This document shows, one piece after another, positions 7,469-15,327 of a stretch of DNA of 64,000 nucleotides. This DNA comes from DATGLG01 sp035294245 (GTDB taxonomy: Bacteria; Pseudomonadota; Alphaproteobacteria; JACZXZ01): positions 111,495 through 175,494 of the forward strand of contig DATGLG010000025.1 of the NCBI GenBank assembly GCA_035294245.1. The letters are read 5' to 3'. Under the pieces are notes generated by a model. That model saw nothing but the letters and a program-made list of their open reading frames with translations. It was not told where the DNA came from and did no database searches. Position 1 is the first letter of the stretch; each line of letters begins with the position of its first letter. The translations under genes and the position numbers were made by a program.

Positions 7469-8500
7469 ATGACGATGCCCGCAGGAAGACGAATCGTCGC
7501 GACTCTCCTGATTGTCGCCGCCGCGTGGCTCGCATTCCCGGGACGCGCCAGGGCGAGTGACGTGAACGCGCTCAGTTTGCGGCTCGATTGGGTGCCCTGG
7601 GGCGTTCAGGCGCCAATCTTCCTCGCCGCCGAAAAGGGGTGGTTCAAGAAGGCGGGGATCGATGTCGAGATCGTCGACGGGAACGGCTCGGCGATAACCG
7701 TCCAACGCGTCGCCGCGCATCAATTCGACGTTGGCCTGGCGGCCCTCTCGACCATGGCCTTCGCACGCGGCAAGGGCCTGCCGGTCATCTCGATTGCCGG
7801 CTTCTTCCGGAAAGGCGATATCGGACTGCTCGTTCCCCGCAATTCACCGGTCGAGAGCCCGAAGGATCTCGCGGGAAAACGGATCGCCTATACGGCGGGC
7901 TCGCTCGAAGCGCCCTTCATCGATGCCTTCCTCGCCGCGGGCGGCCTCAAGCGCAACCAGGTTCAACTCCTCAATGTCGATGCAGGCGCGAAGGTCGCGA
8001 CCTATCTGTCGGGCAACGTGGGCGGGGTGTTCTCAAGCGCGCCATTCGCCCTGCCCCTGGTCGAGGCAAAGCGCCCATCGCGGGCGATGCTCTTCTCCGA
8101 CGCGGGGTTGAACCTTCCGAGCTTTGGGCTCTTCACGACAACGAGCGAGCTCAGGGAGAAAGGGCCGGCCTTGAAGAGGCTTGCCAGCATCGTCGCTGGC
8201 AGCTGGGCCTATGTCGTCGCCGGCCATGTCGACGAGGCCGCCGATGCCATGATGCGCCAGCGCCCGCAGGCCAAGCTGCAGCCGGCCCTCCTTCGCGCCC
8301 AGATCAAGCAGTCGATCGCCTTTCTCTATACGCCGGCGAGTGCCAAATTGCCGATCGGCTTCCAGGCCACCGAGGATTGGACGAACGCGATCGCCGTGAT
8401 GGAAAAGGCCGGGATGATCACGCCCGGCTCCCAGCCGTCACACTACTTCACCAACGATTACCTCGATCCCGCACTATTTCATGCGGTATCCGGCGATTGA
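7469..8500 (+). CDS. ABC transporter substrate-binding protein, NMT1/SsuA type
   Basis: A 343-residue periplasmic binding protein. The first ~30 residues are a Sec-type signal (basic start, TLLIVAAAWLAF, cleavage near ARA-SDV). The mature protein starts LSLRLDWVPWGVQAPIFLAA with EKGWFKKAGIDVEIV, the hallmark of the NMT1/THI5 and SsuA/TauA group, whose ligands range from pyrimidine precursors to sulfonates and aromatic or aliphatic acids. No partner permease or ATPase is adjacent, so it is an orphan component here and must work with a transporter outside the window or have another role. The start is the first of two nearby ATGs (7469, 7475). It shares an intergenic region and operator with the reductase gene. 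Confidence 0.87.
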   Translation: MTMPAGRRIVATLLIVAAAWLAFPGRARASDVNALSLRLDWVPWGVQAPIFLAAEKGWFKKAGIDVEIVDGNGSAITVQRVAAHQFDVGLAALSTMAFARGKGLPVISIAGFFRKGDIGLLVPRNSPVESPKDLAGKRIAYTAGSLEAPFIDAFLAAGGLKRNQVQLLNVDAGAKVATYLSGNVGGVFSSAPFALPLVEAKRPSRAMLFSDAGLNLPSFGLFTTTSELREKGPALKRLASIVAGSWAYVVAGHVDEAADAMMRQRPQAKLQPALLRAQIKQSIAFLYTPASAKLPIGFQATEDWTNAIAVMEKAGMITPGSQPSHYFTNDYLDPALFHAVSGD

Positions 8501-8577
8501 TCGCCCTGGAGCGCCGAGACGGCAGCGCATTGTCTCGCCCGGTGTGCGCCGATCTCAGGTGAGCCGGGACCAGCCGA

Positions 8578-10110
8578 TCAAAGCTCGAAGCGAATGCCTT
8601 GGGCGAGCGGCAGCGCGCGCGAGTAGTTGATCGTGTTGGTCGCCCGCCGCATGTAAGCCTTCCAGGCGTCGCTCCCCGCCTCGCGACCGCCGCCCGTCTC
8701 CTTCTCGCCGCCGAAGGCGCCGCCGATCTCCGCACCCGAAGGGCCGATATTCACATTGACGATGCCGCAGTCGCTCCCGGCCGCCGATGTGAATTGCTCC
8801 GCCTCGCGAAGATCGGTGGTGAAGATCGACGAGGCCAGGCCCTGCGGCACCGCGTTATGGAGCCGGATCGCCTCATCGAGTGTCCGGTAGCGCATCACAT
8901 AGAGTATGGGCGCGAAGGTCTCGCGGCAGACGAGCTCGCTCTGCCGGGGCATCTCGGCAAGCGCCGGGCGAACGTAATAGGCGTCCGGCCAAGCGTTGGC
9001 GAGCAGGCGCTCGCCGCCGATGACCTGCCCGCCCTCCTTTCGTGCCTCAGCGAGGCTCGTCTGCATCGCCTCGTAAGCGCGCAGATCGATCAAGGGTCCC
9101 ACCAGCGTGCCGGACTCGAGCGGATTCCCGACGGGGATCTGGCCATAAGCCTGCTTCAGGCGCGGCACCAGCTTCTCGTAAATGGATTCGTGGGCAAAGA
9201 GGCGGCGCAAGCTCGTACAGCGCTGGCCGGCGGTGCCGACGGCCGCGAAGAGGATTGCCCGCACGCCCAGCTCCAGATCGGCGGAGGGCGCAACGATCAT
9301 GCCGTTATTGCCGCCGAGCTCGAGCACGGCCCGCCCGAACCGCGCGGCGACCCGCGGGGCCACGGCGCGGCCCATGCGCGTCGATCCCGTGGCGCTGACA
9401 AGCGCAATGCGCCGGTCGTCGACCAGCGCCTCGCCGAGTTCCGGACCGCCGACGACGACTGCCGAAATACCCTTGGGAACGCCCTCCATCCGCGCCGCGG
9501 CGCGCTCGAGCAAGGCTTGGGTCGCGAGCGCCGTAAGCGGCGTCTTCTCCGAAGGCTTCCAGATCAGCGTGTTACCGCAGACCAGCGCGATCGCCGCGTT
9601 CCACGACCACACGGCGACCGGAAAATTGAAGGCCGAGATGACCGCCACGACTCCGAGGGGGTGCCAGGTTTCCATCATGCGATGGCCCGGCCGCTCCGTG
9701 GCCATCGTCACGCCATAGAGCTGGCGGGACAGGCCGACGGCGAAGTCGCAGATATCGATCATCTCCTGCACCTCGCCCAGACCCTCCTGGACGATCTTTC
9801 CCGCTTCGATCGAGACGAGGCGGCCGAGCTCGGCCTTATGGGCGCGCAGCTCCTCCCCGAGCAGCCGGACAAGCTCGCCGCGCTTCGGCGGCGGAACATC
9901 GCGCCAAAGGTGGAAAGCCTCTTGCGCCTCGCCGACCACCCGGTCCATGGCGGCGCGATCGAGGGTAGGTACGCGCGCGATTTCCGCGCCATTGATGGGC
10001 GAGCACACGGTGAGGCCGCCGACCGAGAACGCCTGATCGGGCACGCCGAGTCGACGCAGAAGATCGCCCGTGTCGGCGCGGCCCGGCACGGATGCGGACG
10101 GGGAATTCAT
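8578..10110 (-). CDS. amaB: Aldehyde dehydrogenase, ALDH7 / piperideine-6-carboxylate dehydrogenase type
   Basis: A 510-residue NAD(P)-dependent dehydrogenase of the ALDH7 (AmaB, antiquitin) group. It has the cofactor segment VISAFNFPVAVWSWNAA, the catalytic Glu in LELGGNN, and the nucleophile Cys in GTAGQRCTSLRR. The C-terminal GPSGAEIGGAFGGEKETGGG is typical of this subfamily. AmaB enzymes oxidise alpha-aminoadipate semialdehyde/piperideine-6-carboxylate in lysine breakdown. No other lysine gene is near, so the exact substrate is uncertain. It is convergent with the binding-protein gene (77-bp gap with no clear terminator). Confidence 0.9.
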   Translation of the reverse strand: MNSPSASVPGRADTGDLLRRLGVPDQAFSVGGLTVCSPINGAEIARVPTLDRAAMDRVVGEAQEAFHLWRDVPPPKRGELVRLLGEELRAHKAELGRLVSIEAGKIVQEGLGEVQEMIDICDFAVGLSRQLYGVTMATERPGHRMMETWHPLGVVAVISAFNFPVAVWSWNAAIALVCGNTLIWKPSEKTPLTALATQALLERAAARMEGVPKGISAVVVGGPELGEALVDDRRIALVSATGSTRMGRAVAPRVAARFGRAVLELGGNNGMIVAPSADLELGVRAILFAAVGTAGQRCTSLRRLFAHESIYEKLVPRLKQAYGQIPVGNPLESGTLVGPLIDLRAYEAMQTSLAEARKEGGQVIGGERLLANAWPDAYYVRPALAEMPRQSELVCRETFAPILYVMRYRTLDEAIRLHNAVPQGLASSIFTTDLREAEQFTSAAGSDCGIVNVNIGPSGAEIGGAFGGEKETGGGREAGSDAWKAYMRRATNTINYSRALPLAQGIRFEL

Positions 10111-10234
10111 TGCGGAGAACTCCTTACGTTTGACTTGATCGGATTGGAACGGCCCGGTCGTGACGGCCGGGAAAGGCGGTCAGGCCCAATCCGCCCTCGC
10201 CGCCTCTTCCCCCTTAAGGAGCTCTACGGCGACG

Positions 10235-10537
10235 TCAGATCGCTTCCTTGAGCTCCTTGGCCGCGCGAAACGCGACCTTCTTGCTCGCCTTGATCTTGAT
10301 CTGCTCCCCGGTCGCCGGGTTGCGCCCCATGCGCGCGGCCCGCTTGCGTACCTGCAGGATGCCGAGGCCGCCGATGCGGACCTTGTCCCCCTTCTTCAGG
10401 TGCTTGGTCACGAGCCCCACCATGTCGGACAGGAGCTCCACGGCCACCTTCTTGGGAATCTCGTGGCTGTCGGCGAGGGCCGTCGCCAAATGCTTCGTCG
10501 TCACCACGGTGGACTTGTTGGAGGTCTTCGCCGCCAT
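10235..10537 (-). CDS. HU family DNA-binding protein
   Basis: A 100-residue nucleoid protein with the HU/IHF fold. The DNA-binding arm reads ARMGRNPATGEQIKI and the C-terminal helix is KKVAFRAAKELKEAI. The N-terminus (MAAKTSNKSTVVTTKHLATA) is longer and more basic than E. coli HU, as in Hyphomicrobiales homologues. The ATG at 10537 has GGAGAGAG just upstream; the frame extends to 10630 but without conserved sequence. It acts as a dimer that bends and compacts DNA. Confidence 0.95.
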   Translation of the reverse strand: MAAKTSNKSTVVTTKHLATALADSHEIPKKVAVELLSDMVGLVTKHLKKGDKVRIGGLGILQVRKRAARMGRNPATGEQIKIKASKKVAFRAAKELKEAI

Positions 10538-10966
10538 TCTCTCTCTCCTATAGTTGCGGGTCGACGGATATCGACGCCCGAAGAAAATCACAAACCCAGT
10601 TACGGCAAAAGGGCGATTTTCCCGCATCAATCGCGGTCGATGGACACGCCCCTGGACGTAGGCCGAGTTTACCGCGTTTACGGCCGGCCGCCAATTAATG
10701 CCCGCGCCATCGCGCTAAGTTAAGGTCGGAAAACCGTCGAATCGCCCCTCGAAATGCATTCCGGCGCGTTCCTTGGCCGCTCGCCCGCGAGTCGCTGGAC
10801 GCTTTCAGCCCCTATCTGCGGCCCTTTTCGCGACTCGGCGGGGCCGAACAGCCGCGAGTCGCGGGCCCTGGTCCGCTCGACCGCCATGGCGATGTCGCCA
10901 AGGCTATCGAGCGAGATAAACTATGTCCCGACCCGTTGGTGAGGCGATTAGCAAAAGGGGAGCCCA
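10538..10966. other. 429-bp divergent intergenic region, HU / metallo-beta-lactamase-like gene
   Basis: The part next to HU (about 10540-10620) is relatively AT-rich and probably holds its promoter. A 62-codon open frame at 10754-10942 has no recognisable domain or ribosome site. I see no RNA gene, long hairpin or repeat. Confidence 0.5.
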
Positions 10967-11569
10967 ATGAAGGAAGTCATGAGCGACATCTATAGCTGGT
11001 CGAAGCTCTCGGAACCGCACGGCTATGACTTCAACGGCCATCTCATCCGCTGCGGTGCCGGCAATCTCTGCATCGATCCCGTCGAGCCGAGCTCTGACGA
11101 TCTGAGCGAGCTTGCAACGCTCGGGGTAGATCGCATCATCCTCACCAATCGCAACCATTCACGCGCCGCCAACCTCGTCCGCGAAAAAACCGGGGCGCGC
11201 GTTGCCATTCATCCGGCGGATGCGCCGCATGCGCGGAGCCAAGGCGCCGTCATCGACGATTCACTTGCCGTCGGCGAGCGGATCGGGCCGCTTTCTGTCG
11301 TCGCCGCCTCCGGCAAATCCCCCGGCGAAATCGCGCTCCACTGGCCTGAGCGAAAGCTCCTGATTGTGGGCGACGCCGTGATCGGAAACCCGCCCGGGCG
11401 GTGCAGCCTTCTGCGCGCGCAAGTGGTAGACGATATGGCGGCCTTGCGCCGGAGCGTCGCCAAGCTGTTGGACCTCGACTTCGACGCCATCCTGATGGGC
11501 GACGGCGTCTCGATCGTCGCCGGCGCCAAGGAGCGGCTCCGCGAACTGGTCGGGAGCTTCCCGCGCTGA
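10967..11569 (+). CDS. Degenerate metallo-beta-lactamase-fold protein
   Basis: A 200-residue cytoplasmic protein with the strand and loop order of the metallo-beta-lactamase fold: GHLIRCGAGNLCIDPVEPS, VDRIILTNRNHSRAANLV, GKSPGEIALHWPERKLLIVGDA and DAILMGDGVSI. The zinc motif HxHxDH is replaced by NRNHSR, keeping one His, so normal dinuclear hydrolysis is unlikely, though Asp in VGDA and His in ALHW remain. AGGGGAG precedes the ATG at 10967; a second ATG lies at 10979. It lies 28 bp upstream of the flavin monooxygenase gene in the same direction and may be co-transcribed. Confidence 0.8.
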   Translation: MKEVMSDIYSWSKLSEPHGYDFNGHLIRCGAGNLCIDPVEPSSDDLSELATLGVDRIILTNRNHSRAANLVREKTGARVAIHPADAPHARSQGAVIDDSLAVGERIGPLSVVAASGKSPGEIALHWPERKLLIVGDAVIGNPPGRCSLLRAQVVDDMAALRRSVAKLLDLDFDAILMGDGVSIVAGAKERLRELVGSFPR

Positions 11570-11597
11570 CATTTCGATCGCGGCGTCCTTGCCCTCC

Positions 11598-12620
11598 ATG
11601 CTCCAGTTGAGCATCCTCGACCAGTCGCCGGTTCGCGAGGGCGGCACGCCCGCCCAGGCGATCGCCGAGACCTTGCACCTCGCCAGGCTCGCAGATGAGC
11701 TCGGCTATCGCCGCTATTGGCTGGCCGAGCATCACAATCTGGCGGCTTTTGCGGGCACCGCGCCCGAAGTTCTTCTGGCCCGCCTCGGCGCGGAAACAAG
11801 CTCCATCCGGATCGGCTCCGGCGGTGTCCTTCTCGCCAATTACAGCCCGCTGAAGGTCGCCGAGGCCTTCCGCGTGCTCGAAGCGCTATACCCGGGGCGC
11901 ATCGATCTCGGCATCGGTCGCGCGCCGGGCGGCGATCACGCGACGACGCTTCTGCTCCGGGCCGGCCAGCCGGAGGAGCTGGAACGATTTCCCGATCGGA
12001 TCGCCGAGCTGCTTCACCTCTTGAGGGGCGGCCGACTGGAAATCGCCGGCATCGGCGCCGCGCAGGCCAACCCCGAGGGACCGACGGTTCCCGAGATTTG
12101 GCTTCTCGGCTCGAGCGACCGCAGCGCCGCCTACGCCGCCCATTTCGGCTGCGCCTTCTCCTTCGCCCATTTCATCAGCGATCTCGGCGGCCCTCAGGTC
12201 ATGGCGGCGTACCGACGCGCTTTTCGGCGATCGCAATTCCTCGACCAACCTCGCGGAAGCGCCTGCATCGCCGTCATCTGCGCCGATACCGAGAGCGAAG
12301 CCAACAAGCTGGCGGCCAGCCGTGATCTCTGGCGGTTGCGTCGCGAACGTGGGGAGCTGGGTCGCTTTCCCAGCATCGAGGACGCTCTCGCCTATCCTTA
12401 TAGCGACGCCGACAAGGCGCAGATCGCGCGGTTTCGTCGCGGCCAGATCATCGGCGCGCCCGAGCAGGTCCGCGCCCGGCTGCTCGAGACGGCCGAGGCC
12501 TATGGCGTGACGGAGCTGCTTGCCTTGACAATCTGCCACGATCCCGAGGCGCGCCGGCGCTCCTACCAGCTGCTCGCCGAGATCTTCGATCTTCCGTCCC
12601 ATGCGCGGAGGGCACGCTGA
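11598..12620 (+). CDS. Luciferase-like flavin-dependent monooxygenase
   Basis: A 340-residue LLM-class oxidoreductase. LSILDQSPVREG at the N-terminus, RYWLAEHHN near residue 45, IGSGGVLLANYSPLKVAE and GRIDLGIGRAPGG are characteristic of the bacterial-luciferase-like TIM barrel that uses reduced FMN and O2. The substrate cannot be predicted. The ATG at 11598 is preferred; an in-frame TTG lies 9 bp upstream. It is convergent with the hutD-like gene (15-bp gap). Confidence 0.9.
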   Translation: MLQLSILDQSPVREGGTPAQAIAETLHLARLADELGYRRYWLAEHHNLAAFAGTAPEVLLARLGAETSSIRIGSGGVLLANYSPLKVAEAFRVLEALYPGRIDLGIGRAPGGDHATTLLLRAGQPEELERFPDRIAELLHLLRGGRLEIAGIGAAQANPEGPTVPEIWLLGSSDRSAAYAAHFGCAFSFAHFISDLGGPQVMAAYRRAFRRSQFLDQPRGSACIAVICADTESEANKLAASRDLWRLRRERGELGRFPSIEDALAYPYSDADKAQIARFRRGQIIGAPEQVRARLLETAEAYGVTELLALTICHDPEARRRSYQLLAEIFDLPSHARRAR

Positions 12621-12635
12621 TGATCGCGCTCGCAA

Positions 12636-13229
12636 TCAGCGCCTCAGGAAAATTTCGACGAGCAGAGCCTCGGCGTCCTCACCCGGTCTCAGCACCGGCG
12701 CGGTGGCATCGCGCGTCCATAGCAGCGAATAACCCGGCGGAACGCGATCGATCGGACTTTTCTCGGCATGACAAGCGAAGCCTCCGCGGATCGCGTAGAG
12801 CAGCGTGATATCGCCGTCGGCGTTTCGCCATTCGGCGCGCGGGATCGAGCCAAGCGCCGTGACCTTGGCCGCGGCACGCTCGCGATCGACCATGACGTTG
12901 AAGTCCCTGACCGGGCCGCCGAACAGCCGGCAGGTGGTCGCCCAGTCTCCGCTGAAGGGAACGGGGGCGAGGCGATCGGCGATGCGGACGGGCTCCGCCG
13001 CACCCGAAAAATCCAGCGCCATCCCTTCCCCGGAGAGGAGCGTGATGATCCGGTCATAACCGGTGAAGTTCGAAAAAGGCCCCGACTGCGCCACCTCCGC
13101 GATCGAGACGCGCCAAAGGAATCGGCCCCCGGCGCCCGGTGCGGAGGCGAGCTCCGCCGTAACACCGCCGCCGTTGCGCCAGCGCATGCTCCGGTAATCA
13201 TTCGGGCCCAGCAGTCGAAGCTCGCTCAT
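12636..13229 (-). CDS. HutD/Ves family cupin protein
   Basis: A 197-residue HutD-type protein: YRSMRWRNGGGVTAELASAP, FLWRVSIAEVAQSGPFSNF and the fragment LFGGPVRDFNVMVDR match the family's double-cupin pattern. HutD is linked to histidine utilisation in some bacteria and may bind formylglutamate; its molecular role is not settled. No hut genes are nearby. The ATG at 13229 is used; a GTG directly before it is possible. Confidence 0.88.
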   Translation of the reverse strand: MSELRLLGPNDYRSMRWRNGGGVTAELASAPGAGGRFLWRVSIAEVAQSGPFSNFTGYDRIITLLSGEGMALDFSGAAEPVRIADRLAPVPFSGDWATTCRLFGGPVRDFNVMVDRERAAAKVTALGSIPRAEWRNADGDITLLYAIRGGFACHAEKSPIDRVPPGYSLLWTRDATAPVLRPGEDAEALLVEIFLRR

Positions 13230-13551
13230 CACCTGCGCTCATCCGGGTTGGGGGTTGAGAGGGTTGACCCGCAGCGGCTCGGCCTTCGTGTAACGCCGTG
13301 ACCTCATGACCAGGCGAATTGACCGCCCGATATTTCGCGTTGAGACCCATTATTGACGCCTGCCGACGATTTTCGATAGGGTCACTCGAATTCGACCAGA
13401 TCGCGTCTCGCCGGGTGACAGTGCTGAGACGGAGTTGCGGCTTCACCACCTGACAACCGCGCCACGGCGACGATGCCGCCCGCTATCGGTGGCCGCTCTG
13501 GCGCCGCGCGAAATCCTCCCGTCACGAGAGGACGGAACGGAAAGCGACGAA
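13230..13551. other. 322-bp divergent intergenic region, hutD-like / GIY-YIG-like gene
   Basis: A TTG-initiated extension of the downstream gene (from 13435) is possible but its translation is arginine-rich and unlike a conserved domain. I see no repeat, RNA gene or clear operator. It probably carries the two divergent promoters. Confidence 0.45.
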
Positions 13552-13887
13552 ATGACGCTCCCTCCCCTGAACGGTCCTCGACCGCTCGACAGAGTCAACA
13601 TCGACGCTGCCGTTACGCGCAAGGAGCCTGGCGCCTACGCGCTTGGGCCGGTCGCCATCGGACGGATCACGGTGCTCTATGTCGGTCGCGCCGAAAGCGA
13701 CCTTGCCGAGCGTCTCAAGCAGCATATCGGCATCTACTCGCATTTCACCTGGATCTATGCGTCATCGCCGAAGCGGGCCTTCGAGATAGAATGCGAGATG
13801 TATCACACCTGGATGCCTGCCGATAACCACGCCCATCCGACGCGGCTGTCAGAAACGCGATGGACCTGTCCCGTCTGCGGGGAATAG
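13552..13887 (+). CDS. Small GIY-YIG-like nuclease-domain protein
   Basis: A 111-residue protein with the order of a minimal GIY-YIG domain: GAYALGP (GIY), VLYVGRAESD (YIG), an Arg and His in ERLKQH, and a Glu in RAFEIECEMYHTW where the family places its metal-binding Glu. The C-terminus ends CPVCGE, half of a zinc site. GIY-YIG proteins cut DNA in repair, restriction or homing. Whether this one is active is unknown. It stands alone, with tRNA-Lys about 100 bp downstream on the other strand. The ATG at 13552 begins the conserved region and lacks a strong ribosome site. Confidence 0.7.
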   Translation: MTLPPLNGPRPLDRVNIDAAVTRKEPGAYALGPVAIGRITVLYVGRAESDLAERLKQHIGIYSHFTWIYASSPKRAFEIECEMYHTWMPADNHAHPTRLSETRWTCPVCGE

Positions 13888-13988
13888 GCCGGCGATTATC
13901 CTTCTCAAGCTCATCTCGTCTATCGAGCGGCCATTGCCTTGGCTCGGCAGCTTTCGGCGCTGACGCCGAGCTCGGTCAATAGCCGGAA

Positions 13989-14063
13989 TGGTGAGCGCGC
14001 CGGGGGTCGAACCCGGGACCTACTGATTAAAAGTCAGTTGCTCTACCGCTGAGCTACGCGCCC
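13989..14063 (-). tRNA. tRNA-Lys (UUU)
   Basis: The reverse strand folds as a cloverleaf: acceptor GGGCGCG pairs with CGCGCTC (one G-U pair), the D-arm has AGCTCAGCGGTAGAGC, the anticodon loop CTTTTAA gives UUU, and the T-arm has GGTTCGACC. CCA is encoded (13989-13991). Confidence 0.97.
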
Positions 14064-14165
14064 CTGCGTGACGTGATGGTCAAGACAAGCGGCACCTAAA
14101 TAGGCGCGCTTGCCGCTCCGGTCAATCCGGGAGCGGGCTGCCGGACAGCGCCGCCCGGCTTCCTT

Positions 14166-14720
14166 TCACTTCTTAACGTCGGCAGCGACCTGCATACGGA
14201 TGATCTTGTCCGGTGTGCCGAGTACGCGCCCGTTCTGCTGCTTCGAGCCGCTCTTGATGTGATCGACGAAGTCCATGCCTTCGACGACCTGGCCGATAAT
14301 GGTGTATTGGCGATCGAGCCACGGCGCGTCGTCAAAGCAGATGAAGAACTGGCTATCCGCGCTGTTGGGATCTTGCGCGCGCGCCATTCCCACGGTCCCG
14401 CGGACAAAATGCTCGCGGCTGAACTCGGCGGGCAAATGCTGCCCCGAGCCTCCCGTGCCGTCGCCCTTGGGATCTCCCGTCTGTGCCATGAATCCGGCAA
14501 TGACCCGATGGAAGGCAAGGCCGTCGTAGAAATGCTGGCGGACAAGCTCCTTGACGCGCGCCACGGAGACGGGCGCCAAATCGGGCCGAAGGGCGATCAC
14601 CACGCGGCCGTCCTTGAGATCCATGTAGAGCGTGTTCTCGAGATCCAGCGCCGACGCCGTTTCCGCGGTTGCGATCATGAGGAGAGCCGCCATGAAAAGA
14701 GGTTTGAGGAGCGCGCGCAT
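14166..14720 (-). CDS. Exported cyclophilin-type peptidyl-prolyl isomerase
   Basis: A 184-residue protein with an N-terminal signal (LLKPLFMAALLMIATAETASA) followed by a compact cyclophilin domain: FYDGLAFHRVIAGFMAQTGD, NSADSQFFICFDDAPWLD and QYTIIGQVVEGMD. The active-site Arg, Phe and Gln of the family are in FHRVI and AQTGD. It should catalyse proline cis-trans isomerisation in the periplasm. It lies downstream of coaD on the same strand (91-bp gap). Confidence 0.94.
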   Translation of the reverse strand: MRALLKPLFMAALLMIATAETASALDLENTLYMDLKDGRVVIALRPDLAPVSVARVKELVRQHFYDGLAFHRVIAGFMAQTGDPKGDGTGGSGQHLPAEFSREHFVRGTVGMARAQDPNSADSQFFICFDDAPWLDRQYTIIGQVVEGMDFVDHIKSGSKQQNGRVLGTPDKIIRMQVAADVKK

Positions 14721-14811
14721 CTTTTAGCCTGACCAACCGTCTGTTCCGTCGGAGCCCGCTCGCGCGCTTATCCCACAAGCCTCGCCCCGAGGCAAGCTGG
14801 GGCCTCTCGGC

Positions 14812-15327
14812 TCAGCGCACTTTTCCGAACCTCGCCGCAAGGTGGCCGGCGACGCCGGTGGGCACGAAGCTTGTTACGTCGCCGCCGAGCCGCGCGATCT
14901 CCTTCACGAAACGCGAGGAGATGAATTGCTGTCGCTCCGAGGCCATGAGGAACATCGTCTCGATCTGCGGCGCGACCCGTGCATTCATGCCGGCCATCTG
15001 AAACTCGTATTCGAAATCGGACACCGCGCGCAAACCGCGAATGATGATGCTGGCGCCGACTTCCCGGACGAAGTTGACGAGGAGCGTATCGAAGGGGCGA
15101 ACCTCGATCCGATTCATATTTCCGTTGCCGGCCTTGGCGAGCACCGCGCATTCGTCGCTCACCATGGCGATGCGCTCGTCGAGGGGAAAGAGCGGACCTT
15201 TGCCGTCATTGCTCGCCACGGCGATGACCACGCGGTCGACGATGCGCGTCGCGCGCTGGATAATATCGAGATGCCCGTTCGTGATCGGGTCGAAGGTGCC
15301 GGGATAGACACCGATCCGCTCAGCCAT
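14812..15327 (-). CDS. coaD: Phosphopantetheine adenylyltransferase
   Basis: A 171-residue enzyme of the fourth CoA-biosynthesis step (4'-phosphopantetheine plus ATP gives dephospho-CoA). The nucleotidyltransferase motif is GTFDPITNGHLD, with IIIRGLRAVSDFEYE and the C-terminal ISSRFVKEIARLGGDV. The ATG at 15327 lies 8 bp inside the end of gyrA, indicating coupling; a longer frame to 15402 would extend further into gyrA and adds an arginine-rich non-family segment. Confidence 0.97.
   Translation of the reverse strand: MAERIGVYPGTFDPITNGHLDIIQRATRIVDRVVIAVASNDGKGPLFPLDERIAMVSDECAVLAKAGNGNMNRIEVRPFDTLLVNFVREVGASIIIRGLRAVSDFEYEFQMAGMNARVAPQIETMFLMASERQQFISSRFVKEIARLGGDVTSFVPTGVAGHLAARFGKVR

Noticed and set aside
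10754..10942. 62-codon open frame between HU and the metallo-beta-lactamase-like gene
   Set aside because: No ribosome site, no family resemblance, composition like noncoding sequence.
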